DNA from: an uncultured Eubacterium sp. | GTDB lineage: Bacteria; Bacillota; Clostridia; Lachnospirales; Lachnospiraceae | NCBI GenBank assembly: GCA_949959185.1 | Contig: CATLIX010000003.1 | Location: forward strand, 40,296-104,295 | Reading direction: 5' to 3' | Length of the DNA stretch: 64,000 nt | Shown: positions 1 to 9,093 of the stretch, one piece after another | Layout: each line of letters opens with the position of its first letter | Position numbering within the stretch: the first letter of the stretch is position 1 | The notes under the pieces: model-generated | Told to the model about the DNA's origin: nothing | Databases searched by the model: none | The model's input: the letters and a program-made list of their open reading frames with translations, nothing else | Translations under genes and position numbers: made by a program

Positions 1-27
1 GTTACCTCATTTTGTTTGCGACAGAGT

Positions 28-1110
28 CTACTGGAATACTTTAAATTCATAGCCCTGGGCTCTGGCCTGGTCAATGAAATCTCCCAGTATCTGTGTGTTT
101 GTTTCTGACTCGGCGTGCAGCAGATAAATAGCGCCGGGGTGCAGGCAGTCCATAAGTTTCTGAAGACTTTCTCCTGGGGCCGGCTGGTTGTTTACATCAT
201 AGTCCAGGTAGGCAAAGCTCCAGAATACACTTTTGTAATTCAGGTTATTTAAAAGTGCCGCAGACTGTTCGCTGAATTTGCCGGCCGGATAGCGGAAGAG
301 GTGCATGTCGTAGTCAAACTGTTCTTTGATGTAACTGTGATTGCCTGTAACTTCTTCCGTCTGCTGCTCGATGGTCTGGGAAGGCAGGCCTGCGGCCGGA
401 TGGGTGACGCTGTGGTTGCCCACTTCATGCCCTTCGTCAATCATGCGCTGAACCAGATCAGGATTCTGTGATGCGAATGATTTCGTTACAAAAAATACGG
501 CATGTACATTTTTTTCTTTTAAAGTATCCAGAATCCGCGGGGAACAGCCATATTCGTAACCTTCGTCAATGGTGAGGTAAATGACCTTTTTCTCCGGTTC
601 ATCCACAATAAAATGTGCATTGCACTTTCCGTATTTTTCCTGATACTGCATACAGCCCGCAGGACGGTTCCACTGGTCTTTGTCTCCGCCCTGGCCCCAG
701 TCCAGACAGGTGGTATCCAGTCCGTTCAGGTCAAGCTGCTGATTCTGCAGTACAATCCCTTTTTCTGTGGGCCTGATGTCAAATCCTTCCGGGTTGTCCA
801 AATCTGCCAGTGTGAAAGGCATTTTCGTATCTTCCGGTTCCTCCGGGGCCTGGCTGTCCGGAGATTCGGAAGTACTGTCTTTCTTTTCGGCGGCTTCTTT
901 TTCCTTTTCTTTTTGCTCAGCGGCTTCTTTTTCCTCCTGCTCTTTTCGGGCCTGTTCTTCCAGCTTCTGCTGTTCCCGCTTATTTGCGGAATTTACAGCG
1001 CCGGTAATACCCACGATAACAGCAAGTATTACAGCCACTGCCGCAATGCAGGCCAGTATGCGGAGTTCCTGATTTCTTCTTCTCCTGCGTCTTTTTCTTC
1101 TTTTCTGCAT
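28..1110 (-). CDS. PdaA-like membrane-anchored polysaccharide deacetylase
   Basis: The 360-residue protein starts with a Lys/Arg-rich stretch, one membrane segment (about residues 17-38) and a long Glu/Lys-rich linker, so the catalytic part should lie outside the membrane. The C-terminal NodB domain (about 170-355) has LTIDEGYEYG where the family has TFDDG, the metal-binding HSVTHP motif, and RYPAG. The DEGYE form resembles PdaA, the muramic delta-lactam deacetylase of spore cortex, better than chitin deacetylases; that role is inferred. The second Asp of the usual motif is Glu here. It is the first gene of the window on the minus strand, followed upstream by a repeat-rich gap. A general peptidoglycan deacetylase is the alternative. 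Confidence 0.8.
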   Translation of the reverse strand: MQKRRKRRRRRRNQELRILACIAAVAVILAVIVGITGAVNSANKREQQKLEEQARKEQEEKEAAEQKEKEKEAAEKKDSTSESPDSQAPEEPEDTKMPFTLADLDNPEGFDIRPTEKGIVLQNQQLDLNGLDTTCLDWGQGGDKDQWNRPAGCMQYQEKYGKCNAHFIVDEPEKKVIYLTIDEGYEYGCSPRILDTLKEKNVHAVFFVTKSFASQNPDLVQRMIDEGHEVGNHSVTHPAAGLPSQTIEQQTEEVTGNHSYIKEQFDYDMHLFRYPAGKFSEQSAALLNNLNYKSVFWSFAYLDYDVNNQPAPGESLQKLMDCLHPGAIYLLHAESETNTQILGDFIDQARAQGYEFKVFQ

Positions 1111-1142
1111 AAAATGTTTCTCTGCCTTTCCATATAAAATTA

Positions 1143-1250
1143 ACGTTTGCCCCGGAGCCGGGGCAGGGTTTCGGAATGAAAGCGAACCAGTCCGCTTTAT
1201 TCTCTTACAGGAAATACTATCTTACACTAATGTGTGAAAGTATCTCCCGC
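1143..1250. repeat. Hairpin region, diverged member of the 15-kb repeat family
   Basis: A GC-rich hairpin (GCCCC/GGGGC, about 1149-1164) is followed by a second hairpin at about 1206-1250 with the core TTACAC-TAAT-GTGTGAAAGTA. The order ACAGGAAA, stem, TAA loop, GTGAAAGT matches the first half of the 142-bp tandem repeats at 14994-15277, with many changes. It lies upstream of the deacetylase gene and could also act as a transcript end or leader. Confidence 0.5.
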
Positions 1251-1349
1251 TGATAACAACTCTATTGTATACAATTGCAGGAAAAAAAACAATTGAGAAT
1301 TTCTTAATAAGTGATTGAAACACCTGCATCTTATCTGGCAATTAGTCAG

Positions 1350-2060
1350 TTATGGAAGTTCTTCATCGTCAGCCATGCGGTAACCCACGCCTACTTCCGT
1401 GAAAATATAAACAGGCTGGGCCGGATTTTTCTCCAGTTTGCGGCGAATATTGGCCATATTTACCCTTAAAATCTTGTTGTCAGACTCGGCATAAGGCCCC
1501 CATACATTGTTCATAACTGCGGAATAAGTCATAACTTTGCCGGAATTCTGAGCCAGAAACGCCACTATTTTGTATTCAATTGGTGTGAGGTGTATGTCTT
1601 CCCCATGGATGGTAATCGTCCGTTTGAAAAAATCAATTTTAAGGCCTTTTGCCTGATATGGATGCTGAGGGAGTCCGTTGTCACTGTTTACCTTGTTGCT
1701 GTGCCGCAGGGAAGTACGGATGCGTGCCAGAAGCTCCGAAGTTCCGAAAGGCTTGGTAAGATAGTCATCGGCGCCGGCGTCCAGAGCCCGCACTTTATCG
1801 TCTTCCAGCGTACGGGCGGAAACTACAATAACAGGAGCTCCGGACCAGGTGCGGAGATTGCGGATAATCTCCATGCCGTCCATGTCCGGAAGTCCCAGAT
1901 CCAGAAGATAAATGTCGGGGCAGAGAGAAGAAGCAAGAGAGAGGGCTTCCTCTCCGGTGGTTGCACAGACAACACGATAATTATGAGAAGTCAGTGTCCT
2001 GGATGTAAAATCGCTGATACTTTTTTCATCTTCAATGAGAAGTACGGTAAATTTGTGCAT
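1350..2060 (-). CDS. KdpE-like OmpR-family response regulator
   Basis: The 236-residue protein has a receiver domain (LLIEDEKS acidic pocket, phospho-acceptor Asp in LLDLGLPDMDG, Lys in LTKPFG) and a C-terminal winged helix ending in EVGVGYRMAD. Its best resemblance is KdpE, the regulator of the Kdp potassium pump. It overlaps the upstream kinase gene by one base (TAATG), so the two are co-translated. No kdpFABC is present in the window, so the target is unknown. It may control a distant potassium transporter or something else in the cell envelope. Confidence 0.9.
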   Translation of the reverse strand: MHKFTVLLIEDEKSISDFTSRTLTSHNYRVVCATTGEEALSLASSLCPDIYLLDLGLPDMDGMEIIRNLRTWSGAPVIVVSARTLEDDKVRALDAGADDYLTKPFGTSELLARIRTSLRHSNKVNSDNGLPQHPYQAKGLKIDFFKRTITIHGEDIHLTPIEYKIVAFLAQNSGKVMTYSAVMNNVWGPYAESDNKILRVNMANIRRKLEKNPAQPVYIFTEVGVGYRMADDEELP

Positions 2061-3133
2061 TACATTTCCTCCTTTGGCAGTGTAAAAAGAAATTCAGCGC
2101 CTTCTGCGTGATTTTCAGCAGAAATGCTGCCTTTATGTGCAGTAACGATTGTCTTGCAGATAGACAGTCCGATACCCATGCCTTTTCGTATGTCTGCGGA
2201 AGAACCTTCGGAATAGGTGCCGTCGAAGATGTGCTCAAGCTGGTTTTCCTGCAGGCCTACCCCATAATCAATTACGCGGAAACAGACAATCCGGGGATGA
2301 TTTTCCACAATCAGGCGGACCGGTTTACTGCTTTCGGAATGGGTGATGGCATTTTCAAGGAGATTGAGTAAAACCTGCTCAATCAGCATGGCGTCCATGG
2401 AAACCATAAGGATTTCCGAGGGGACTGTCACATCAATTTCAGCATCAGGAAACCTTTTCTGTATGCGGGTTACGGACTCGGCCACCACCTCATCCACAAT
2501 TTCCGGAGATGTATTCAGCCGGGAAGTACCGGTCTGGATTCTTGTAATGGACAGCAGATTTTCCACCATGTTCAGCAGCCAGACGGCATCGTCATGGATG
2601 TTGCGGATGAGTTCCTGCCATTCCTGAGGGTCAGAGTTGCCACTTTCCGCCTCAATGGATGAAATGGAGCCCAGAATGCTGGTCAGCGGAGTGCGGAGAT
2701 CATGGGAAACTGCACGGAGAAGATTGGCGCGCATTTTTTCCTTTTCAGCTTCCATAAGCTGTTTTTCATGAAATGCAAGGATTTTTGTCTGTTGTTTCAG
2801 GTGGGTTGTGGTAATACTGGTAATAGAAGCAAGAGTCAACATGCACATAAAGGTAAAAGGGTAATCCTGAAGCGTAAAATCTATCCGGAAATATGGATAG
2901 GAAAAGAAACAATTGATTAAAATAATACTGAGGAAAGAAGCAAAAATCCCATAAAAATACCCGTTTGTGTACCGTGCAACAGAGATAATGCCAACAATAT
3001 AAAACAGGGCAATATTTGCCGGATTCTCAGAGACAAAATAAAACAGAAGGAACGTCAGCCCGGTGGTAAAAAACAGAAGTCCGATGGTAACAGCAAAATC
3101 GTGGAACAGTGGTCTCTTGAAATTTTTCTTCAT
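2060..3133 (-). CDS. Short KdpD-like sensor histidine kinase lacking the Usp sensor half
   Basis: The 357-residue protein begins directly with the four membrane segments of a DUF4118 domain (about 10-105), followed by a HisKA domain (phospho-acceptor His in AVSHDLRTPLTS) and HATPase (NLLENA, GVGLQ, GMGIGLSI). Full KdpD is about 900 residues and has an N-terminal KdpD/Usp region that binds c-di-AMP or ATP; that region is absent. The reading frame starts cleanly, so it looks like a natural short form and not a truncation. It pairs with the overlapping KdpE-like regulator downstream. Confidence 0.88.
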   Translation of the reverse strand: MKKNFKRPLFHDFAVTIGLLFFTTGLTFLLFYFVSENPANIALFYIVGIISVARYTNGYFYGIFASFLSIILINCFFSYPYFRIDFTLQDYPFTFMCMLTLASITSITTTHLKQQTKILAFHEKQLMEAEKEKMRANLLRAVSHDLRTPLTSILGSISSIEAESGNSDPQEWQELIRNIHDDAVWLLNMVENLLSITRIQTGTSRLNTSPEIVDEVVAESVTRIQKRFPDAEIDVTVPSEILMVSMDAMLIEQVLLNLLENAITHSESSKPVRLIVENHPRIVCFRVIDYGVGLQENQLEHIFDGTYSEGSSADIRKGMGIGLSICKTIVTAHKGSISAENHAEGAEFLFTLPKEEM

Positions 3134-3416
3134 CTGGTAACCTCGATTATTCTGGATTTGATATATTGTTTGTCATTTACTGTACCATGAAGCCGGAAAG
3201 TATTCAAGGAGGAAAAAATTTTTTAACAGTTTTTTAGCAAAAAGTATGTCAGTCAGTACAAAAAGTGTGGTAAGATATACCATAATGGCAAACAGCAGGA
3301 AGCACGGATGGTAATCGGGGAGAGAATCTGACCTTTTGTTTTCCATGGAGCTGTAAACAGTTACCAAATCAAAACCCGGCTGCGGGAATAAAATTAATAT
3401 TCAGGAGGAAGAAAAG

Positions 3417-3725
3417 ATGGCAGTATTGGAAATTACAACAGATAATTTTGAACAGGAAGTATTGAACAGCGACGTACCGGTACTGGTGGATTTCTGGGCA
3501 ACCTGGTGCGGTCCCTGTCAGATGCAGGGCCCGGTTATCGAACAGGCAGCGGAAGAATTTCCCGGAATAAAAGTGGGCAAGCTGAATGTGGACGAGCAGG
3601 GGGAACTGGCGCAGAAATACGGCGTTATGAGTATTCCCACACTGATTGTTTTTCAGGAAGGACAGATTGCGAAAAAAGCGGTGGGCTTCCATTCTCTGGA
3701 GGAAATCAGAAAAATCCTGGCTTGA
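3417..3725 (+). CDS. trxA: Thioredoxin
   Basis: This 102-residue protein is a single thioredoxin domain with the active site FWATWCGPC at about residues 25-33 and the conserved cis-Pro region SIPTLIVF near residue 72. It reduces disulfides in the cytoplasm. The start is fixed by an AGGAGG about seven bases upstream. It stands alone between the divergent KdpD-like gene and recA, with its own terminator behind it. Confidence 0.96.
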   Translation: MAVLEITTDNFEQEVLNSDVPVLVDFWATWCGPCQMQGPVIEQAAEEFPGIKVGKLNVDEQGELAQKYGVMSIPTLIVFQEGQIAKKAVGFHSLEEIRKILA

Positions 3726-3753
3726 CGGAACAGAAAATAAATCTTATAATAAA

Positions 3754-3786
3754 GAGCAGTTACAGACAGTAACTGTTCTTTTTTCT
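3754..3786 (+). terminator. Rho-independent terminator after trxA
   Basis: The arms AGCAGTTAC and GTAACTGTT enclose a five-base loop (AGACA) and are followed by a run of six T. Confidence 0.85.
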
Positions 3787-3872
3787 TCAGGAAAAGCGGC
3801 GCGATTCTGCCGCAGCCCTGTCTGGCTGTTGTTTCAAATCAGCAATGAAAGCATAAAATTTCCGGAAAACAG

Positions 3873-3924
3873 TTGACAACTTCCCCAAACTATACTAATA
3901 TGGATTCAAACGAACATAAGTTCG
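3873..3924 (+). promoter_or_regulatory. recA promoter with LexA (SOS) box
   Basis: A -35 TTGACA (3873-3878) and a -10 TAATAT (3896-3901) are separated by 17 bases. Just downstream, CGAACATAAGTTCG at 3911-3924 matches the Gram-positive LexA/DinR consensus CGAAC-N4-GTTCG perfectly. LexA bound here would cover the transcription start, so recA should be DNA-damage inducible. Confidence 0.88.
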
Positions 3925-3942
3925 CAGAGAAGGAGAATGAAA

Positions 3943-5100
3943 ATGGCGAAAGAAGATAAAAAAGAGGATAAATTAAAAGCGCTGGATGCCGCGATAGCGA
4001 AGATTGAGAAGGATTACGGGAAGGGCTCCATTATGAAGCTGGGCGAATCCGTGGCCAATATGAATGTGGAATCTGTTCCCACCGGCTGTCTCAGCCTGGA
4101 TCTGGCATTGGGTGTGGGCGGCGTACCGCGAGGAAGAATTATTGAAGTGTACGGGCCGGAATCCAGCGGTAAGACGACAGTGGCCTTACATATGGTGGCG
4201 GAAGTACAGAAGCAGGGCGGTATCGCAGGATTTATTGATGCGGAACATGCGCTGGATCCGGTGTATGCAGGGAATATAGGGGTGGATATTGATAATCTGT
4301 ATATTTCTCAGCCGGACAATGGAGAGCAGGCTCTGGAGATTACGGAGACTATGGTGCGTTCCGGAGCAGTGGATATTGTGATTGTGGATTCTGTGGCGGC
4401 TCTGGTACCGAAGGCGGAGATTGACGGAGATATGGGAGATTCCCATGTGGGTCTGCAGGCCCGGCTGATGTCCCAGGCCCTCCGTAAGCTCACAGCCGTT
4501 ATCAGCAAGTCCAACTGTATTGTCATTTTTATCAATCAGCTTCGTGAAAAGGTGGGCGTCATGTTTGGAAGCCCTGAGACCACCACAGGAGGACGGGCGC
4601 TGAAGTTCTATTCCTCCATCCGGCTGGATGTGAGAAGGGTGGAGGCTTTGAAACAGGCCGGAGAATTTATCGGCAACCGCACCAGAATCAAAGTGGTGAA
4701 GAATAAAGTTGCGCCTCCCTTTAAAGAGGCGGAGTTTGACATTATGTTCGGTCAGGGCATATCAAAAGAAGGAGATATTCTGGATATCGCCGTAGACTGC
4801 GGCATTATCAACAAGTCCGGCGCATGGTTTGCCTACAATGGAGCGAAAATCGGGCAGGGCCGGGAAAATGCCAAGCAGTATCTGCGGGAACATGAGGAGG
4901 TCTGCCGGGAAGTTGAGATAAAAGTGAGAGAACAGGTACTGGCCGGGGAAGAAGAACCGGAAGAAAAAGCGGAAAAGGCGGACGAGAAGAAGGCCGGAAA
5001 GACGGCGAAGGAAGAAAAGCCGGATACCGGAAGGGCGGTGAAGGAAGAGAAGCCGGATACCGGAAAGGACAGCCAGAATGCAGATAGCGCAGGTAACTGA
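3943..5100 (+). CDS. recA: Recombinase A
   Basis: RecA forms filaments on single-stranded DNA, drives strand exchange and triggers LexA self-cleavage. Visible motifs are Walker [10 protein letters not shown], Walker B ([10 protein letters not shown]), the [14 protein letters not shown] loop and the [10 protein letters not shown] region. An ATG at 3937 lies only one base from AGGAG, so the ATG at 3943, seven bases away, is the better start (385 residues). The C-terminal tail is longer than usual, with repeated EEKPDTG(R/K) units in an acidic and Lys-rich stretch. The gene overlaps recX by 23 bases. Confidence 0.98.
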   Translation: MAKEDKKEDKLKALDAAIAKIEKDYGKGSIMKLGESVANMNVESVPTGCLSLDLALGVGGVPRGRIIEVYGPESSGKTTVALHMVAEVQKQGGIAGFIDAEHALDPVYAGNIGVDIDNLYISQPDNGEQALEITETMVRSGAVDIVIVDSVAALVPKAEIDGDMGDSHVGLQARLMSQALRKLTAVISKSNCIVIFINQLREKVGVMFGSPETTTGGRALKFYSSIRLDVRRVEALKQAGEFIGNRTRIKVVKNKVAPPFKEAEFDIMFGQGISKEGDILDIAVDCGIINKSGAWFAYNGAKIGQGRENAKQYLREHEEVCREVEIKVREQVLAGEEEPEEKAEKADEKKAGKTAKEEKPDTGRAVKEEKPDTGKDSQNADSAGN

Positions 5101-5683
5101 ACTGGATAATAAGCGGATTCGAATCTTTCTGGAAGATGGAACGGATTTTGTGCTGTATAAAGGGGAAGGGAGAAAGTACGGAATCAGAGAAGATGCGGAA
5201 CTTTCCAAGGAACAGTATGAGGAGATATATCAGGAGATTCTGGTGAAAAGGGTCAGAAGGAGGACCCTTCATCTTCTGGAAAAGACGGACCGTACGGAGG
5301 CCCAGCTCAGAATGAAGCTCCGTCAGGGGTTTTACGGGGAGGATCTGATTGACCACGCGATTGAATATGTAAAAGGGTTTCACTACCTGGACGATACCCG
5401 GTATGCCCGGAATTATGTGAGGAATCAGAAGGACAGAAAAAGCCGCAGAAAAATCCGGGCAGAGCTGGCGGAAAGGGGGATTGGGAAGGAACTGGCGGAA
5501 CAGGCGCTGGACGAGGAATACGGACAGGAAACAGAGCGGGAACTGATTTTAAAGTGGGTGGAAAAGAAGCACTATTCCGGTGAACAGGCAGATTTGAAAG
5601 AAAAACAGAAGATGTATCAGTTTCTGATGCGGAAAGGTTTTCATTCGGATGACATTTTGCATGTATTAGACTACTTGACATAA
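5078..5683 (+). CDS. recX: Regulatory protein RecX
   Basis: The 201-residue protein carries the RecX three-helix repeats: [34 protein letters not shown] and a third near the C terminus. RecX binds RecA filaments and limits their activity. Its start lies inside the recA 3' end, which suggests translational coupling. The length and position fit the family. Confidence 0.93.
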   Translation: MQIAQVTELDNKRIRIFLEDGTDFVLYKGEGRKYGIREDAELSKEQYEEIYQEILVKRVRRRTLHLLEKTDRTEAQLRMKLRQGFYGEDLIDHAIEYVKGFHYLDDTRYARNYVRNQKDRKSRRKIRAELAERGIGKELAEQALDEEYGQETERELILKWVEKKHYSGEQADLKEKQKMYQFLMRKGFHSDDILHVLDYLT

Positions 5684-5826
5684 AGCCGAAAAAAGTATAA
5701 AATCAATATGTTGTAATTCATGTTCATAGATTGCAGAGGATTCCTGTAATTTATTGTATATGACATATTAGAAACGGATGATAGTTTACTATATGTACAA
5801 TGAAAATTTAATAAGGAGGTGCTCCT

Positions 5827-7374
5827 GTGCCACAAATTTTAATCGCTGTAGTAGTCACGTTAATTTTTGCAGTACCTGTTACTTACTTTTCAACGGTTTC
5901 CTACCGCAAACGTGTAATTGAGTCCAAAATCGGAAGCGCGGAAGAAAAGGCAAGAGAAATAATAGATGAAGCTGTAAAAACTGCAGAGACCAGAAAGCGT
6001 GAATCTTTGCTGGAAATCAAGGAAGAGTCTATTCGGACGAAGAACGACCTTGATAAGGAAATCAAAGAGCGAAGGAACGAGATTCAGCGCAACGAGCGGC
6101 GGATTATCCAGAAGGAAGAAAATCTGGATAAGAAATTAGAAGCCATCGAGAAAAAGGAATCGGGGTTTGCAGCAAAAGAAGAAGAAATTAACAGACAAAA
6201 AGCAGAAGTTGCAAGGCTACACGAAGAACGCGTACAGGAACTGGAGAGAATCTCTGGATTAACCTCTGAACAGGCGAAAGATTATCTTTTAAAAATGATT
6301 GAAGATGATGTGAAGCTTGATACTGCAAAATTAATCAAGGAAATGGAAATCAAAGCAAAGGAAGAAGCAGGTAAGAAGGCGAAGGAATATGTGGTAACAG
6401 CCATTCAGAAATGTGCTGCGGACCATGTGGCGGAAACTACGATTTCTGTAGTTCAGCTTCCCAACGATGAGATGAAAGGAAGAATCATCGGCCGGGAAGG
6501 AAGGAATATTCGTACGCTGGAGACGATGACAGGCGTAGATTTAATTATTGACGATACGCCGGAGGCAGTCATCCTGTCCGGGTTTGACCCGGTTCGGCGG
6601 GAAGTAGCCCGTATTGCTTTGGAAAAACTGATTGTGGATGGACGTATTCATCCTGCGAGAATCGAAGAAATGGTTGAGAAAGCTCAGAAAGAAGTGGAGA
6701 CCATGATTCGGGAGGAAGGGGAAGCAGCAACGCTGGAAGTTGGAGTGCACGGAATCCATCCGGAACTTGTAAGACTTCTCGGAAAGATGAAGTTCCGTAC
6801 AAGTTATGGACAGAATGCACTGAAGCATTCCATTGAAGTAGCTCAGTTGTCCGGTTTACTGGCAGCAGAAATCGGTGTGGATGTGAGAGTGGCCAAAAGA
6901 GCCGGCTTACTCCATGATATCGGTAAATCTGTTGACCATGAAATGGAAGGTTCACATATTCAGATTGGTGTGGATTTATGTAGAAAATACAAGGAAAGTC
7001 CAATCGTGATTAATGCAGTGGAAGCTCACCACGGAGACGTGGAAGCAGAATCTTTGATTGCGTGTCTGGTACAGGCAGCCGATGCAATTTCAGCGGCAAG
7101 GCCGGGCGCAAGAAGAGAAACATTGGAAACATATTCAAACAGATTGAAACAGTTAGAAGATATTGCTAATGGTTTTAAAGGTGTTGATAAGTCTTTTGCT
7201 ATTCAGGCAGGCAGAGAGATTCGGATTATGGTAGTTCCTGATCAGATTAATGATGCGGATATGATTTTGTTAGCGCGCGATATTTCAAGACAGATTGAAA
7301 ATGAACTGGAATATCCGGGCCAGATTAAAGTCAATGTAATTCGTGAATCCCGTGTAACTGATTACGCGAAATAG
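5827..7374 (+). CDS. rny: Ribonuclease Y
   Basis: The 515-residue endoribonuclease starts mRNA decay at the membrane. The order is an N-terminal membrane segment (3-22), a long charged coiled coil (about 30-200), a KH domain with [12 protein letters not shown], and an HD domain with LLHDIGKS and EAHHGD. The start is GTG at 5827, with AAGGAGGTG six bases upstream. It is monocistronic, with two hairpins behind it. Confidence 0.97.
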   Translation: MPQILIAVVVTLIFAVPVTYFSTVSYRKRVIESKIGSAEEKAREIIDEAVKTAETRKRESLLEIKEESIRTKNDLDKEIKERRNEIQRNERRIIQKEENLDKKLEAIEKKESGFAAKEEEINRQKAEVARLHEERVQELERISGLTSEQAKDYLLKMIEDDVKLDTAKLIKEMEIKAKEEAGKKAKEYVVTAIQKCAADHVAETTISVVQLPNDEMKGRIIGREGRNIRTLETMTGVDLIIDDTPEAVILSGFDPVRREVARIALEKLIVDGRIHPARIEEMVEKAQKEVETMIREEGEAATLEVGVHGIHPELVRLLGKMKFRTSYGQNALKHSIEVAQLSGLLAAEIGVDVRVAKRAGLLHDIGKSVDHEMEGSHIQIGVDLCRKYKESPIVINAVEAHHGDVEAESLIACLVQAADAISAARPGARRETLETYSNRLKQLEDIANGFKGVDKSFAIQAGREIRIMVVPDQINDADMILLARDISRQIENELEYPGQIKVNVIRESRVTDYAK

Positions 7375-7438
7375 AAGCTACACAGTTTTAAGAGATGGAC
7401 AAACCTGCAACGGCCTGCTTTATTTTAATATAAGCGGG

Positions 7439-7479
7439 AAGGCTATACCGTCTCCGGCTGCGGAGAAAGGAGCCTTTTT
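7439..7479 (+). terminator. Terminator after rny
   Basis: Outer arms AAGGCT and AGCCTT enclose an inner hairpin CTCCG-GCTG-CGGAG, and five T follow. Confidence 0.75.
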
Positions 7480-7499
7480 GTCCGGTAGCTTGCATATAC

Positions 7500-7530
7500 A
7501 GACCGTCAACATGTTGTTGGCGGTCTTTTT
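7500..7530 (+). terminator. Second hairpin terminator
   Basis: Arms AGACCG and CGGTCT extend into CAACA/TTGTTG and are followed by TTTTT. It separates rny from the Nudix gene. Confidence 0.75.
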
Positions 7531-7605
7531 ATGCACACGGGTGTCCAAAGGAAATATGTCAGCTAATGCTGGGCAATCCGCTTGTGCGCGGCAAAGTATG
7601 CAGAA
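7531..7605. repeat. Diverged copy of the second half of the 142-bp repeat
   Basis: ATGCACACGG, AAAGGAA, GGGCAATCCGCT, GCGCGGCAAAGTATGCAG in this order match positions about 15054-15125 of the tandem repeat (ATGCGCAG, AAAGGAA, AGGCAATCCGCT, GCGCGGAGAATAC). The relation is by eye. Confidence 0.5.
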
Positions 7606-7628
7606 AGTTCTGAAAGGAGAGATAATTT

Positions 7629-8174
7629 ATGAAACAGCCGTTAATAAAAAGAAAAGAAAGAGTACTGGAACATAAGGGAGCTATTCTGGATATATATTCT
7701 GATTATATGGAACTGCCCGACGGCAAAGTGGAAAAGTGGGATTATGTGGAACACAGAAACGGAGCCGCTGCAATAGTGCCGGTACTGCCTGACGGCAGAA
7801 TTCTGATGGTCCGCCAGTATCGGAATGCACTGGAGCGTTTCACGCTGGAGATTCCTGCGGGAGCCAGAGATTCCAGAACAGAGCCGACAATAGAATGCGC
7901 ATCCAGAGAACTGGAGGAGGAAACGGGTTATCGCTGTGATAATCTGGAATTCCTGCTGTCCCTGCGGACTACTGTGGCATTCTGCAACGAACTGGTAGAT
8001 ATCTATGTGGCGGAAAACCTGGTACCTTCCAGACAGCATCTGGACGAAGGAGAGTTTATAGATCTGGAACCCCATTCTCTGGAAGAACTGTGCGGGCTGA
8101 TTTATCAGGGCGTGATACAGGATGGCAAGACAGTGGCCGGAATTATGGCTTATAAAAATAAGTACAATAAGTAA
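7629..8174 (+). CDS. Nudix hydrolase, ADP-ribose pyrophosphatase type
   Basis: The 181-residue protein resembles NudF-type ADP-ribose pyrophosphatases, which split ADP-ribose into AMP and ribose 5-phosphate. It has the upstream ILMVRQYRNAL and EIPAG motifs and a Nudix helix ECASRELEEETGY. Counting back from REL, the first Gly of the Nudix box (GARDSRTE) is displaced by one residue. An AAAGGAG precedes the ATG. It stands upstream of spoIIM with no obvious coupling. Confidence 0.9.
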   Translation: MKQPLIKRKERVLEHKGAILDIYSDYMELPDGKVEKWDYVEHRNGAAAIVPVLPDGRILMVRQYRNALERFTLEIPAGARDSRTEPTIECASRELEEETGYRCDNLEFLLSLRTTVAFCNELVDIYVAENLVPSRQHLDEGEFIDLEPHSLEELCGLIYQGVIQDGKTVAGIMAYKNKYNK

Positions 8175-8292
8175 GCTTTGGTTTCTGCGGGATTTTTACT
8201 GAAAGCCGTTCTGTAAACTGGTCATTGTTGATACTTTTTTTCCGGGGACTTGCATAAAATAAGCGTAAGACAGGAAAAAGATTGGAAAGTTT

Positions 8293-8925
8293 ATGAAAAA
8301 ACTGTGGCGTATGTCCTGGCAGCAGAAAGGAATTTCAGAGCATGAATCTCTGTGGATAAAAGTTATGAAAATAGCGCTGCTGGTATCTTTTGTGGCGGGG
8401 ATTTTTGCGGCAAATCTCATGGGGCATGATATGATTTCCAATGCAGGAGTGCTGAATGATTATTTTATTGAAAAGTTTCAGTATACTCAGGTGAACGGGG
8501 AGAATCTTTTTTTCTATATTGTGGGGGAACGTCTTCCGCTGTTGTTTTTGCTCTTTGTTCTGCTGTTTACGGCATTGGGAATACCAGGAGGAATACTTGT
8601 GCTGGGATGGCAGGGATTTTCCATTGGTTTTATGCTTTCTATTGGAATTGCAAAATATGGCGTGAAAGGAATCCTGCTGGTTCTGGGAGGACTTTTCCCT
8701 CAGTATCTCTTTTACATTCCGGTTTATGTGTTCTGTTTCTGCCTGGCAGTATTTATTCGACAGCGCTTTTGCCGGGGGAACGAGGGCGGTTTTCCGGAGC
8801 GTAAGCTGATGTACGGGATGGGACTGCTGGCCATGGGAGCTTTGCTGGCAGTATTTCTCACCGGGATTTTTCTGGAAAGTTATGTGAATCCCATGATTCT
8901 CAGGCAGATTTTAAAAATTTTCTGA
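8293..8925 (+). CDS. spoIIM: Stage II sporulation protein M
   Basis: The 210-residue protein has five or so membrane segments and the DUF95 pattern (GIFAANLMGHD, LGIPGGILVLGWQGFSIGFM). In the forespore-engulfment machine SpoIIM acts with SpoIID and SpoIIP in the septal membrane. The gene lies between the Nudix gene and xerD, its common place in Lachnospiraceae (known context). Confidence 0.92.
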   Translation: MKKLWRMSWQQKGISEHESLWIKVMKIALLVSFVAGIFAANLMGHDMISNAGVLNDYFIEKFQYTQVNGENLFFYIVGERLPLLFLLFVLLFTALGIPGGILVLGWQGFSIGFMLSIGIAKYGVKGILLVLGGLFPQYLFYIPVYVFCFCLAVFIRQRFCRGNEGGFPERKLMYGMGLLAMGALLAVFLTGIFLESYVNPMILRQILKIF

Positions 8926-9018
8926 ACAGATTTTTACTACATATTGAAACAGTCAAAAAGTGGAAAACGACATCTTGTACTGCCTCTGAAAAGGGCAAAA
9001 AAGGAGAAAAAATGGCAA

Positions 9019-9047
9019 TTGATTTTCCTCCCGAATATGATTATAAT
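9019..9047 (+). promoter_or_regulatory. xerD promoter
   Basis: TTGATT and TATAAT are separated by exactly 17 bases, 47 bases before the xerD start. Confidence 0.75.
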
Positions 9048-9093
9048 AGGAGAGCAAGCGCCCATAAGAAGCCATAAGACGAGGTAGACAGGT

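Noticed and set aside
3173..3367. A 64-codon hydrophobic frame on the minus strand before the KdpD-like gene
   Set aside because: It starts at TTG without a ribosome binding site, and its inner ATG also lacks one. It is probably chance in an A+T-rich gap.
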